DNA of 60,029 nucleotides from Euryarchaeota archaeon UBA58. GTDB taxonomy: Archaea > Thermoplasmatota > Poseidoniia > Poseidoniales > Thalassarchaeaceae. Position numbers and translations under genes: made by a program. This document shows positions 8,839-17,715 of the stretch, piece by piece. Each line of letters starts with the position of its first letter. Positions within the stretch are counted from its first letter, which is position 1. Under the pieces are notes generated by a model. It was not told the DNA's origin. It saw nothing but the letters and a program-made list of their open reading frames with translations, and did not search any database. The stretch covers positions 1,247 through 61,275 of the forward strand of contig DAHR01000011.1 in assembly GCA_002498525.1 (NCBI GenBank). The letters are read 5' to 3'.

Positions 8839-8862
8839 GTGCCTACCGGCCCTCTCTCGCCG

Positions 8863-8872
8863 TTGTATTGTT
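8863..8872 (-). promoter_or_regulatory. TATA-like box of the beta-helix surface protein
   Basis: AACAATACAA on the minus strand, centred 30 nt before ATG 8838. A similar CAATACA element lies about 28 nt before the flavoprotein start at 23319. Confidence 0.4.
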
Positions 8873-8911
8873 TCCCCTCCTGTGGATGTGCTGAGCATCG
8901 CTATCGCAGGC

Positions 8912-8920
8912 CTCATAAAC
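8912..8920 (+). promoter_or_regulatory. TATA-like box of the RAM-protein pair
   Basis: CTCATAAAC, centred 40 nt before ATG 8956; the predicted leader of about 12-14 nt contains the Shine-Dalgarno GAGGAG (8944-8949). Nearly the same core (TTCATAAAC) precedes guaB. Confidence 0.4.
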
Positions 8921-8955
8921 GAGAAGTCAGGCACGGCCCATCAGAGGAGTCAGAA

Positions 8956-9189
8956 ATGAGCACAGCCTTCGTTCTAATCAAGACGCGTCCGCAGATGGAA
9001 GCGGTGGTTTTTCGGGCTTTGCTCGCACTCGATAATGTCGTCGAAACGCACGTCGTCTATGGCGAATACGACCTCGCCGCGCGCATCGATTTTTCTGACG
9101 ACAAAGAGATGTCGCGAATTCTCATCGGTGAATTCCGGTCGATCGAAGGAGTCGAGAAGACCGAGACTCTGATTGCCGCGGAGGTCTGA
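8956..9189 (+). CDS. stand-alone RAM (Lrp/AsnC ligand-binding) protein 1
   Basis: A 77-residue protein that is only the C-terminal effector-binding domain of Lrp/AsnC regulators: beta-alpha-beta-beta-alpha-beta with the pattern TAFVLIKTRP, VVETHVVYGEYDLAARID and IRS-like FRSIEGVEKTETLI. It has no DNA-binding domain. Such single-domain proteins (SraM-type) form oligomers that bind amino acids and can pair with full-length Lrp proteins or modulate enzymes. ATG 8956 is chosen because GAGGAG lies 6 nt upstream; a longer in-frame frame from 8839 lacks family similarity. It is followed by a paralog after 3 nt. Confidence 0.85.
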   Translation: MSTAFVLIKTRPQMEAVVFRALLALDNVVETHVVYGEYDLAARIDFSDDKEMSRILIGEFRSIEGVEKTETLIAAEV

Positions 9190-9192
9190 GAC

Positions 9193-9426
9193 ATGGCAAC
9201 AGGATTCGTTCTCATCACCACCCAGGCAGGACAGGAAATCGCTGTCAGGGATGCTGTCAGGAAGATTGAGAATGTCACAGGTCAGTGGATCGTCTTCGGA
9301 CTGCACGATCTCTTCGTCAAAGTCGAGGCTGAGGACGAAGCCGAATTGACTCGCTGCATCGTCAAGGATGTCCGCTCGATTCCAGGGATTGCAGAGACGC
9401 GAACTCTAATCGGCGCTGAAATCTGA
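9193..9426 (+). CDS. stand-alone RAM (Lrp/AsnC ligand-binding) protein 2
   Basis: A 77-residue paralog of the preceding gene, the same length and fold, with the end motif VRSIPGIAETRTLIGAEI close to the first protein's end. Identity elsewhere is low (GFVLITTQAGQE versus AFVLIKTRPQME), so the duplication is old. It lies 3 nt after gene 1 and has GAGG before its ATG, so both are on one transcript. The two could form hetero-oligomers, as an inference. It is convergent with the STAND ATPase. Confidence 0.85.
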   Translation: MATGFVLITTQAGQEIAVRDAVRKIENVTGQWIVFGLHDLFVKVEAEDEAELTRCIVKDVRSIPGIAETRTLIGAEI

Positions 9427-9443
9427 TACCTGCTCCAATCGAT

Positions 9444-11597
9444 TCAGAGCGAGCGCGTCAAGCGCTCGAGCAGATCGCTCGCTGCTCTGCTGCATTCTGC
9501 TGTCTTGAAGCGACTTATCGCCTCGCGCCAGTGGGCGAGGCGCATCGATGGTTCGAGGACGCCTCGCCAGTACCAGCGTTGGGCGGCGAGGCGGCGATGC
9601 GAAGCAAGGTCTGTGCGCAGGTCGGCGTTAGAGATTCTGGCGGCTTCTGCGGTGAGCCATCGTGGATGTTCGGATGCGGTCGCTTCGAGGGTCGCGTGGA
9701 TGGCCCTGATGGACTCGATCGGCTCAGTCGCTGATTCGATGAATTCGCGCGCGGCATCGACGGCGCCTGCTGCTTGAGCAGCGAGGCGCGCGCGCAGGTC
9801 GAGCAGGGCGAGCCGCGGATGCTGCTCGCCCATCGCTGCGACGAGGGATGAACGGGCGTTGGCTGCGGCTTCGACATCGCCAGCCTCGATGGCGATGGCG
9901 TGGCGCAGCAGGTCGAGCGCCAGCGCTGCTGGGGCTCGGTCGGAATCTGCCAGTCTGGAGATATCGATTGCCTCGACATCGGCCGCCTTAGAGTTGCTCG
10001 GCGCACCGGGAAGGCGGTCGTCGTGTCGCCGCACGAGAGCTGCGATCTGTTGGCGAACCGCTTCGGCCGCAGGCAAGTCCTGCAATGCCTCTTTCTCGAG
10101 TTCCTCAGCCTTGGCCGTCTGGCCGGATAGGCGCGCCAGCCGCGCTTCGCGGACCAGTCGTTGTGGGCTGCTGTCGACCTCTTCGAGATGGCCGCTGGCG
10201 ATGAATTGCTCGCCACGCTCCAAGGCGAGGTCTACAGCGGCGAGACGCAGCGAAGCATCATCGCTGCGCTCGACGGCCTCCTCGATGATGACCGCAGCGG
10301 CCGCGCTATCGGCGCGGGCGATGATTGCTAGGCTCTCAGTGAGCCACTTAGCGTCGGTCTCAGTACCAGAATTGAGCCGATGGTGGACTTCGATTCGACG
10401 CGCCCGAGCGCCCTCTCGCGAAGCCCAGAATTCGGCTGAGCGCGAGTGCACCTCGCGCGTCGCGTCATCGCTGAGCGCGGCCCGGTGGACATTGCGGATC
10501 AGGTGGTGCGGCTCGACCAGAGTATCTGCCCAACGTAACACCGCCGAATCATCGAGTTCGGCGGTTCCACTGTCGTCTTCCAACTCGGAGACCTTCAGTG
10601 GTACCGGTGAGAGGCTCAGTTCGCCCAAGGTCCCGATGCCATCCTCGCTGAGTCGCGCGAGAACAGTGCTCTGGACATATTCTTGAACCGCCACTCCCTC
10701 CTCTGGCACAGCCTCGTCAGGACTCCAAAGACGAAGCGCGAGTGGATGCCCACCCAAGGCCTTCGCAACCTTTGTGGCCAACTCATTCGAGACATCCTCA
10801 GGCAATAATCCGACGGCATCGGCTGTCGCCAATCCCTCCAGTCGCAGCTCCTCGAATCCATTGGGCAAGCCGAATGGACTCGGCGCGCGCGAGGCGACGA
10901 GCACGGCTGTAGCCGCCTCGGCGCCAGCGCTCACCAACTCAGAAACAGCCTCGACGTGGCGCGAATGTAATTCCTGCGCCTCGTCGATAACAAGCAATGT
11001 CTTGGCCCCACCTGCCGCAGCAGCGATGGCCGCAGGAGCGGCAGGAGAAGCACCATCAAGCCACATTCCACCGATGGACGACGCATCAGAATCAGCACCA
11101 GCGGTCGCCCATCGAACCCGCCAACCCAGTGACAGCAAGCCACCGGCGGCAGCCCGCGCGAGACTAGTCTTGCCAACCCCTGGAAGACCGCTCAACAACA
11201 GATGCTGTCCAGAGACGAGGAGCTCGACCATGTGATCCAGAACTTCGGCCCGACCGCGAAGATGGATCGAGTCTGGCAAAGGTCCGACAGAGCGTCCACG
11301 AGCCTCAGGGACAACCTCCTCGGAAGCCAGAGCCTCGGCCCTCTCACGACCAAGAGCAGTCAGATGAACAATAGTTCGTCGACGCGAACCACCGCCCATC
11401 ACATGAGCGGATCGCGTCTCAATCAACCCTGATGTCTGCAACTCCTTCAGCGGTGTGTGGATGGCGGAGCGGACGAGACCGAGGTGTTCGGCAAGGCCAG
11501 GCAAAGAGAGCGTGCGTGGGACGTCCCAAGACTTCTCCATCTCGGCGCCGAATTCGGCCAGACGGAGCAGAAGTCGCCGTTGCGTCTCGCCTATCAT
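9444..11597 (-). CDS. winged-helix STAND/AAA ATPase
   Basis: A 717-residue protein. Residues 1-95 form a MarR-like winged helix (GLAEHLGLVRSAIHTPLKEL, then a wing with GGGSRRRTIVHLT). Residues 110-330 are a P-loop NTPase of the STAND/NB-ARC type: Walker A GLPGVGKTS near 135, Walker B LLVIDEAQ near 205, and sensor-like VLVASRAP. The remaining 380 residues are alpha-helical and Ala/Glu/Arg rich, resembling a degenerate TPR-like array. The architecture is that of signal-transducing transcription regulators in which ligand and ATP binding drive oligomerisation. The ligand is unknown. It is divergent from uvrC with only 25 bp between starts, so each promoter must reach into the neighbouring coding sequence. 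Confidence 0.75.
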   Translation of the reverse strand: MIGETQRRLLLRLAEFGAEMEKSWDVPRTLSLPGLAEHLGLVRSAIHTPLKELQTSGLIETRSAHVMGGGSRRRTIVHLTALGRERAEALASEEVVPEARGRSVGPLPDSIHLRGRAEVLDHMVELLVSGQHLLLSGLPGVGKTSLARAAAGGLLSLGWRVRWATAGADSDASSIGGMWLDGASPAAPAAIAAAAGGAKTLLVIDEAQELHSRHVEAVSELVSAGAEAATAVLVASRAPSPFGLPNGFEELRLEGLATADAVGLLPEDVSNELATKVAKALGGHPLALRLWSPDEAVPEEGVAVQEYVQSTVLARLSEDGIGTLGELSLSPVPLKVSELEDDSGTAELDDSAVLRWADTLVEPHHLIRNVHRAALSDDATREVHSRSAEFWASREGARARRIEVHHRLNSGTETDAKWLTESLAIIARADSAAAAVIIEEAVERSDDASLRLAAVDLALERGEQFIASGHLEEVDSSPQRLVREARLARLSGQTAKAEELEKEALQDLPAAEAVRQQIAALVRRHDDRLPGAPSNSKAADVEAIDISRLADSDRAPAALALDLLRHAIAIEAGDVEAAANARSSLVAAMGEQHPRLALLDLRARLAAQAAGAVDAAREFIESATEPIESIRAIHATLEATASEHPRWLTAEAARISNADLRTDLASHRRLAAQRWYWRGVLEPSMRLAHWREAISRFKTAECSRAASDLLERLTRSL

Positions 11598-11622
11598 GTA
11601 CTGCGAGTGAGGCCATCAGTTC

Positions 11623-13380
11623 ATGGGCGTTGACCTACACCGAATCATCCCGATGCCAGTCGAATCCGCCTCTCTCGACCTTCCCGATAAGCCCGGAGTC
11701 TACCTTTTCCGGCGTGCTGACGGGCGTGTGCAATATGTCGGAAAAGCGACCGACCTGCGAGCGCGTGTTCGCTCCTATTTCGCCAAGAATCCAGACCGTA
11801 AGATGATTCCAGCGATGGTTGCCAATTCGGATGATATCGACTACATCGTGACTCGGAATCCCTCGGAAGCGTTGATACTCGAAAGGCAGTTGATTCGAAA
11901 GCATAAACCGCGTTATAATTCGCTGCTGAAGGACGACAAATCATTCCCCTTCATCGCCTTGACCTCGCACGAATACCCTCGACTGCTCTACACCAGACAT
12001 CCTCCGGCGGACGCGAAACGTTGGGGTCCCTTTCCGGATGCTGGGGCTGCCAAACGCGTGATCCAGTTGCTGCGCCGGCAATTCGGAATCAGGGACTGTC
12101 CTGAGTTGCTACCGAAGGGTTGCCTGGCGATGCACATCGGACTTTGCACCGGTCCGTGCATCGATGGGACTGGTTATGATGAACAGATTCGGGCTGCTTC
12201 TGCGGTCCTTGATGGTGATGCTGGGGTGCTTATCGAGGCGCTGCAAGAGGAGATGGACGACGCCTCGGCTGCGCAGAATTACGAGGAGGCTGCGAGCAAG
12301 CGTGACATGATCGCGGCTGTTCAGACAACAATAGCGCAGCAGGTGATTCACAGTCGCTTCTACCAGGATTGCGATGCTGTCGGTTTCGCTGCGATGGCTG
12401 ATATGGCTGTGGTCGTGATTCTGCATGCGAAAGAAGGTGTGATTCAGGGTCAAGTGAGTTATCCCTTGATTCATCGAGGCGACATCGTCGCCTCGGTTTC
12501 GTTGGTGCTTTCCGAGCATTATTCGCAGCGTCGACCGCCTCGCACTCTGCTGGTTCCAGCGCCTTTGGGCGAGTCGATGGAGGCTTGGTTCGGCGAGCGA
12601 CGCGGCTCGCGCGTCGAGGTTCGAAATCCGCAGCGCGGTGAATTGGCAAAATTGCGGCGGATGGCTGATCAGAATGCTGAGATCCAGGTGACTCGAGAGT
12701 CGACGAGTCGCTCTGGCAGCCTCGAGCAGGCTGCTGCTGACGAGGCCGCCCGACTGCACAGCCTCGACTCCTTGGATCATATCGTCTGCTTCGATATGGC
12801 GCAATTGCTGGGCGAGGAACGAGTTGGGGCGAGCGTGGTGTTCCGCAACGGCCGACCGACGAAGAAGGAGTACCGGACTTACCGCGTCAAGAGTGAAGCC
12901 ATGGATGACTTGCGAATGATGTCCGAAGTCGTCGAGCGTTGGCTCAAAAGACAGGATGAATGGCCCGACCTACTGTTGCTCGACGGCGGCGAGGTCCACC
13001 TCTCACACGTCTGCGCCATGCTCGATGGGCATGGGCTCAGTGGTCGTTTTCCGGTCGCCGCGCTGGCCAAGAAAGAAGAAACTCTGTGGCGGCCTGATAT
13101 CGATCCCAAAATCCTTGATCGGCGCAGTCGCGTACTGATTCATGCACGCGACGAAGCTCATCGATTCGTCAACGGCTACCACCGCAAACGGCGCAGCAAA
13201 GGTGGTCTTAAGAGTCCGCTCGAAGACATCGAAGGTGTTGGAGCAAAGAAGATTCAATCGCTGCTTCGACACTTCGGTGGAATGAGGGGAATCGAACACG
13301 CCAGCCAAGGTGAATTGGCGGCGGCTCCAGGCATCGGCAAGTCGCTGGCGGGCCGAATCCACCAACATCTGCACGGCTGA
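11623..13380 (+). CDS. uvrC: excinuclease ABC subunit C
   Basis: A 585-residue UvrC of normal length. The GIY-YIG nuclease domain is at the N-terminus (PGVYLF and VQYVGKATDLRARV, about residues 24-55), a UVR motif is near residue 210 (MDDASAAQNYEEAASKRD), a RNase H-like endonuclease domain lies in the middle (IVCFDMAQLLGEERVGASVVF and LLLDGGEVH), and helix-hairpin-helix motifs end the protein (LEDIEGVGAKK, APGIGKS). It makes the dual incision in bacterial-type nucleotide excision repair with UvrA and UvrB, which are not in the window. Its presence in an archaeon reflects old transfer from bacteria. The stop codon directly abuts the stop of the convergent gene. Confidence 0.95.
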   Translation: MGVDLHRIIPMPVESASLDLPDKPGVYLFRRADGRVQYVGKATDLRARVRSYFAKNPDRKMIPAMVANSDDIDYIVTRNPSEALILERQLIRKHKPRYNSLLKDDKSFPFIALTSHEYPRLLYTRHPPADAKRWGPFPDAGAAKRVIQLLRRQFGIRDCPELLPKGCLAMHIGLCTGPCIDGTGYDEQIRAASAVLDGDAGVLIEALQEEMDDASAAQNYEEAASKRDMIAAVQTTIAQQVIHSRFYQDCDAVGFAAMADMAVVVILHAKEGVIQGQVSYPLIHRGDIVASVSLVLSEHYSQRRPPRTLLVPAPLGESMEAWFGERRGSRVEVRNPQRGELAKLRRMADQNAEIQVTRESTSRSGSLEQAAADEAARLHSLDSLDHIVCFDMAQLLGEERVGASVVFRNGRPTKKEYRTYRVKSEAMDDLRMMSEVVERWLKRQDEWPDLLLLDGGEVHLSHVCAMLDGHGLSGRFPVAALAKKEETLWRPDIDPKILDRRSRVLIHARDEAHRFVNGYHRKRRSKGGLKSPLEDIEGVGAKKIQSLLRHFGGMRGIEHASQGELAAAPGIGKSLAGRIHQHLHG

Positions 13381-16350
13381 TCAAAGCAATTCCGACTGGT
13401 CGGCAGAATCTGTCTCAATGACGATTCGCTCATCCAATTCACCCATCTGAGCGGCGAATTCGAGTTCGAGCAATTGTTGCTCCAGCGCGCTCGCAGCGTC
13501 GCGTTTCTCAGCATTGTGCTGATCCCTTTTCCGCTTCCAGCGGCTGCCGGCTAAACCAATGAAGATGGCGAGTATGAAGAGGTAAGGAGCCAACTCGCCG
13601 AGAATCAAAGCGTAGGTCACTTCCACCTCCCAAGTGATCGTGTCTTTCTCCTTCCAGCACTCCACCCAGGAGTTGGCGGTAGGGCAGACGGGGGTCTGGT
13701 AACGAAGGACTTGACGACCGTTTTCTTCGCTCAATTCGGCAAGGCCCAATTTGCTCTCGAAGGAGGTCAGGCGAATGGTGTCCGGCAGGTGGATCTCAAA
13801 GCGTGCCGAGGTTCTGATGGTGCCCCACGGCGTGTGCTCCATGATCGGCGGAACATAGGACCTGAACAGCCCATCCTCAAGTGTCACTCCGGTGTCAGAG
13901 AATTTCAATCCGAAGCGTTCGGCGAGGCTCTCCAAGAGGCTCGTGCCGAGTGCTGCTGGGGCGATTCTGACGCCGAATTGGTTCTTTGTGAGTGAGAGTG
14001 TGAGACTTGATGTTTCGATTCGCACTCCAAGGCGAATCGGGTTCGTGTCGGTCAATTCCATGTCTGGAGGCATCTCGAAGGATTCGATGTCCAAGACGAA
14101 CGGAATCGCGCTGATATCAAAATTGGATGAGTAGCGCTGGTTGCCGACGATGACGTCCTGAGCGCCCATCTCCTCGAACTGGGAGAAAGAGCGCTCGACC
14201 TCTTCGGTGATGACCACTGAGAGGTCCTGCAGTCCTTGATTGGAGATTTCGAATTCGATCTTCTCGCCGGTCGACAGTGGCAGGATTGCTTTCTGGCTCG
14301 AGCCGGCGAGCAATCCGCCTTCCCGACGGTCTCCGATGGCGATGATGCGGCGAATCAGGTCCGCGGGAATCGGTTCAAGACTGAGGTGCTCCTCCTTCTC
14401 GACCAAGCCCAAGCGATACAATTCGAGGGTGATATCGGCTGAGAATTCGAGTTCGATAGCGGCACGAGTCTCGCGGATGGCGAAGCGCTCGATGTCGATT
14501 TCGACATCGAATGAGACGCAGGTCTTCTGATTTGAACCACAGATCAGATCTTCGCTCTCATCGCTGCAAACAGACGGATCGCCGATGCCGCCGCGACCGC
14601 TCTCGAGGCAGATCGCATGCTGCCAATCGAATGGCCGCGAGCCGGTGAAGCCGAAAATCTCGCGCGAACTGCCGCTCGAAGGTGCATCGAGAACGATCGT
14701 GTTCGGATCACCGATAGTGGAATCGACCCAATCGGGCAGATGCAGGACGATACGGATATCGGTCTGTGGGAAATCCGCCGGCAGCAGGTCCTGTAGCCAA
14801 CCAGCGTCGGTCTGCATCTTGATCTCAAGGACACTCATCATCGCAGCGAGATCCTCGTCGTTGACGATCGACAAATCGATGGTCGAGATGTCTCCCTGCG
14901 CCCTCGCAATCAACTGCTGCACGACCTGGGTGATATGCATCGTCGAGGGCATCGAGGTGGTCTGCAGAACAACTGGATATTCGCCACTCATCGCACTGCG
15001 CCCATCTACACAATAGCGGAATGGCAGATTCTCGTCGCAGGTCTCACCGCCGCGATGAGTGAACATCAGCCCGCCCAGCAGATCAGCAGGCGCAAAGGAC
15101 GGGGGCTGGAAACCAACTTCAGCCCCGAGGGCTTGTGAGAAAGTGTGCGACAGAGCCTCGATGGGCACGGCATCGAGGATCTGCTCGATGTCGGAATCCA
15201 ATTCTGTATCGAACATGCGGATTCCGTCAGCAGACAAAAGCGGCATCGAAATCGACGATGAGCCGAGATCCACACCCCAATCGACGAGAGTATCACCCCA
15301 CAGATGATGGATTTCGATGTCCAGATCGAAGCGCGTGTTCATCCGATCACGCGCATCGACAACCAACTCCAGAGTCAATTCAGACCCCGAAACATCGCTC
15401 GATGGGCCAGTCGACGTGCCATCGTAATGAGTCAATTCGGTTCTGAGAAGCGAGGAGGCTGGCGCTTCGAGCGGGCTGCCTGCCAGATTATCGACGGCCA
15501 TCGCTGAATATCTCTGACTGGTCGTCTGTCCCGCTGGCGTTCGTTGCAGAAGCAATCCAGGCGCTGCGACCGACGCGGCTTGGGCATAGAGCGGAGGGAG
15601 CATTCTGTATTCGATGAGTTGTCCTGCTTCGGCGATGGTGGTGAAATTCGTTTCGACGTGCGCGCCCATTCTCAGGAGTCCTCGCATCATCCGATCGACA
15701 TCGCCGGTATTCGGATCCATGCCGAGATTCGTCGGCTCGACGATCAGTGAAAGATGGGCTTTCAGACAGATTGGTGGATTGAATGGATCGTTGGCAATGC
15801 CGTTGCTTTCATCGATTGAATCTGAGGTCGGATCATAGGAGCAGTGCACATCTTCTCGGGTCGCGAAATCGATGATCGACAGTGGTTGGACCGGAGTCAT
15901 TTCAGCGTCTGGGAAGTTCTCATCGACTATCGCTTGGATAATCGCCTCAATCTTCTCGACGAGCTTGTCCTCGACAGTTTCGCCGTCAGACCTCGCCAGA
16001 TCTCTGTAGTTCCTGATGTAGTCGGCCGGGATTCCCGATGAGGGGTTGGAGTCCCCTTCGAGGTCGAGGTCGAAGAGGTCGAGGTCGCCTCGCGGGAGTT
16101 CGTGGATAGCGAGGCTGACGACCATCTCGATGGCCTCGGCTGTTTCGATCTCCAGCTCGACCGTGCCTTCGACCCAGGTACCGCTGCTGGGGCTTGAGTC
16201 GAGGGCTGAATCATAATCATCGCAGACACCGCTCGACGTCTCCCACGTCGAGCAGATGTCGTTGGCGACTTCGGCCTCTCCGGGAGGTGGTGCTGCGGCT
16301 GCTGATTGGCTCAGCAGCAGGAGGACGAGGACGACTGCCGCGCGGCGCAT
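13381..16350 (-). CDS. large surface protein anchored by a C-terminal helix, unknown family
   Basis: About 989 residues from ATG 16350 (a GTG start at 16371 would add 7). It has a signal peptide (RRAAVVLVLLLLSQSAAAAPPP), a long extracellular part rich in Asp/Glu/Ser/Thr with a few cysteine pairs, a transmembrane helix near the end (YLFILAIFIGLAG) and a basic then acidic cytoplasmic tail with a probable coiled coil (KRDAASALEQQLLELE). There is no PKD or beta-helix signature. I do not recognise the family. The preferred start is supported by a TATA-like element centred 28 nt upstream, which also lies before the divergent taw2. Confidence 0.7.
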   Translation of the reverse strand: MRRAAVVLVLLLLSQSAAAAPPPGEAEVANDICSTWETSSGVCDDYDSALDSSPSSGTWVEGTVELEIETAEAIEMVVSLAIHELPRGDLDLFDLDLEGDSNPSSGIPADYIRNYRDLARSDGETVEDKLVEKIEAIIQAIVDENFPDAEMTPVQPLSIIDFATREDVHCSYDPTSDSIDESNGIANDPFNPPICLKAHLSLIVEPTNLGMDPNTGDVDRMMRGLLRMGAHVETNFTTIAEAGQLIEYRMLPPLYAQAASVAAPGLLLQRTPAGQTTSQRYSAMAVDNLAGSPLEAPASSLLRTELTHYDGTSTGPSSDVSGSELTLELVVDARDRMNTRFDLDIEIHHLWGDTLVDWGVDLGSSSISMPLLSADGIRMFDTELDSDIEQILDAVPIEALSHTFSQALGAEVGFQPPSFAPADLLGGLMFTHRGGETCDENLPFRYCVDGRSAMSGEYPVVLQTTSMPSTMHITQVVQQLIARAQGDISTIDLSIVNDEDLAAMMSVLEIKMQTDAGWLQDLLPADFPQTDIRIVLHLPDWVDSTIGDPNTIVLDAPSSGSSREIFGFTGSRPFDWQHAICLESGRGGIGDPSVCSDESEDLICGSNQKTCVSFDVEIDIERFAIRETRAAIELEFSADITLELYRLGLVEKEEHLSLEPIPADLIRRIIAIGDRREGGLLAGSSQKAILPLSTGEKIEFEISNQGLQDLSVVITEEVERSFSQFEEMGAQDVIVGNQRYSSNFDISAIPFVLDIESFEMPPDMELTDTNPIRLGVRIETSSLTLSLTKNQFGVRIAPAALGTSLLESLAERFGLKFSDTGVTLEDGLFRSYVPPIMEHTPWGTIRTSARFEIHLPDTIRLTSFESKLGLAELSEENGRQVLRYQTPVCPTANSWVECWKEKDTITWEVEVTYALILGELAPYLFILAIFIGLAGSRWKRKRDQHNAEKRDAASALEQQLLELEFAAQMGELDERIVIETDSADQSELL

Positions 16351-16373
16351 GCCGCGCGGACGTGCGGTCACCT

Positions 16374-16381
16374 ACCATAAG
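16374..16381. promoter_or_regulatory. shared TATA-like element between divergent genes
   Basis: CCATAAG-type element. Read on the minus strand (CTTATGG) it is centred 28 nt before ATG 16350; on the plus strand it is centred 35 nt before ATG 16413. One short element may therefore direct transcription both ways, or one promoter was missed. Confidence 0.35.
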
Positions 16382-16412
16382 TCTGAATCCGGAATGCGTC
16401 GGGTTGGCTACA

Positions 16413-17297
16413 ATGCAGCGAGTAGACCCCCACCACCGACTGGCCGAGGCTGTCGGCGCTCTACTTGAGGAGAGCAGCGCTTCCGTGCGATTGCTGGAGG
16501 AGTTACCGCGCCGTTGGGAGCGCTTCGCAGATGTCGCTCTGCTGCCGCGAGATGCCTTCACGGGTGAGGCTTGGAGCGAGCACACTGGGGATGGACTCTG
16601 GGCTGCGGTCGCTGAAGCATTGGCGGTCGAGAGAGTCGGACGCTTGGGTGAGATTTCGGGTGAGCGGCGCGAGTCGGGTGTCGAGATGTTGCGCGGCGAT
16701 GATGATTGGGTGGTTCGCCGCGAGAATGGCATCGATTATGGTTACAGATTCACCGAATGCATGTTCTCGGCTGGCAATGTCAACGAGCGTCGACGCATGG
16801 GCGAGGTTGGCCGCTCCGGCGAGACGGTCGTCGATTTGTTCTGTGGCATCGGTTACTACAGCCTGCCGATGTTGGTTTCTGGGCAGGTCGCGCATGTCCA
16901 TGCCTGTGAGTGGAATCCGCAAGCCATAGAGGCGCTCGAATGGGGACTTAAAAAAAATGGCGTGGCCGATCGCTGCACCGTACACGCCGGCGATAATCGA
17001 GTCACTGCACCGCGATTGAAGGGTATTGCCGACCGAGTCATCCTCGGCTTGTTGCCGAGCGCAGAGGACGGTTATGGTCTGGCGTTCGATTGCCTCAAAG
17101 CAACTGCTGGCATACTTCACGTTCACGGCGTTTCCCCCGCCAAAGACCACGATTCATGGGTCGCTGAAACCCTCGCTGCGCTGCGGCGCATCGAGCATTC
17201 ACGAGAAATTTCGGAGCTCGCCCGCTACCGCATCAAATCTTACGCGCCGCATTGGGATCACCTCGTTCTCGACCTCACCGTGCATCCCGCCTCATGA
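16413..17297 (+). CDS. taw2: tRNA wyosine pathway aminocarboxypropyl transferase Taw2/TYW2
   Basis: A 294-residue class I SAM-binding enzyme of the Trm5/TYW2 family. It shows motif I DLFCGIGYYSLP (about residue 140), the acidic strand end ACEWNPQAIEAL, and DRVILGLLPSAEDGY. The GLLPS stretch in place of the NPP of Trm5 methyltransferases points to TYW2, which transfers the 3-amino-3-carboxypropyl group of SAM onto 4-demethylwyosine at G37 of tRNA-Phe. ATG 16413 is chosen because upstream in-frame residues are antisense to the neighbouring signal peptide and look non-native. Taw1, the preceding enzyme of the pathway, is at 28543. Confidence 0.88.
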   Translation: MQRVDPHHRLAEAVGALLEESSASVRLLEELPRRWERFADVALLPRDAFTGEAWSEHTGDGLWAAVAEALAVERVGRLGEISGERRESGVEMLRGDDDWVVRRENGIDYGYRFTECMFSAGNVNERRRMGEVGRSGETVVDLFCGIGYYSLPMLVSGQVAHVHACEWNPQAIEALEWGLKKNGVADRCTVHAGDNRVTAPRLKGIADRVILGLLPSAEDGYGLAFDCLKATAGILHVHGVSPAKDHDSWVAETLAALRRIEHSREISELARYRIKSYAPHWDHLVLDLTVHPAS

Positions 17298-17361
17298 TGG
17301 CGGAACTCTGCATCAGTCTCATGTGCGAGTGACGACTCGTCCCAACGTCGGAGGCTCGTCG

Positions 17362-17715
17362 ATGAAGGTGCTTGCATTTGAGGATTCATTCGATCTCGCC
17401 GCCCTCCTGACCGAGGCCGGCCTCGATATGAGCGACATCGAATTCCGTCAACACTGGAACACGATGGATGCTCTCGACCGAATTAAGGAGTTTGAGCCCG
17501 ATGTTCTTCTGCTCGATCACTGGATTCCCCCGACAAAGGGCCTCGACATACTTCGCCAACTACTCGAATTGAGCGCTGCAGGTCAGATTGCACGCCCGGT
17601 GACGATTCTCGCAATCAGCAGTTCTGATGAGGCCAACGAGGCCATGCTCTACTCTGGGGCTGACGGTGCGATCGCCAAATTCGCTCTCGCCGAACACGAG
17701 ATCTGGGTGGAATAG
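17362..17715 (+). CDS. stand-alone response-regulator receiver domain
   Basis: A 117-residue CheY-like receiver with no output domain. Key residues are present: an acidic pair E7-D8 in LAFED, the phospho-acceptor D52 in VLLLDHWIP, the switch serines at 86-88 (AISSS) and K106 in AKF. It should be phosphorylated by a histidine kinase not found in the window. ATG 17362 follows GGAGG at 17350-17354. Its stop is directly followed by the ATG of the JAMM protease, with zero spacing, so the two are very likely co-translated and functionally linked. Confidence 0.82.
   Translation: MKVLAFEDSFDLAALLTEAGLDMSDIEFRQHWNTMDALDRIKEFEPDVLLLDHWIPPTKGLDILRQLLELSAAGQIARPVTILAISSSDEANEAMLYSGADGAIAKFALAEHEIWVE

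Noticed and set aside
9234..9251. 18-nt sequence shared with 21884-21901
   Set aside because: One copy is inside a RAM gene and the other near the end of an unrelated flavoprotein gene; no further similarity or structure surrounds it, so chance is likely.
16054..16090. GAGGTCGAGGTCG-like microrepeat
   Set aside because: It encodes the DLDLFDLDLEG stretch of the surface protein and is explained by repeated Asp/Leu codons.
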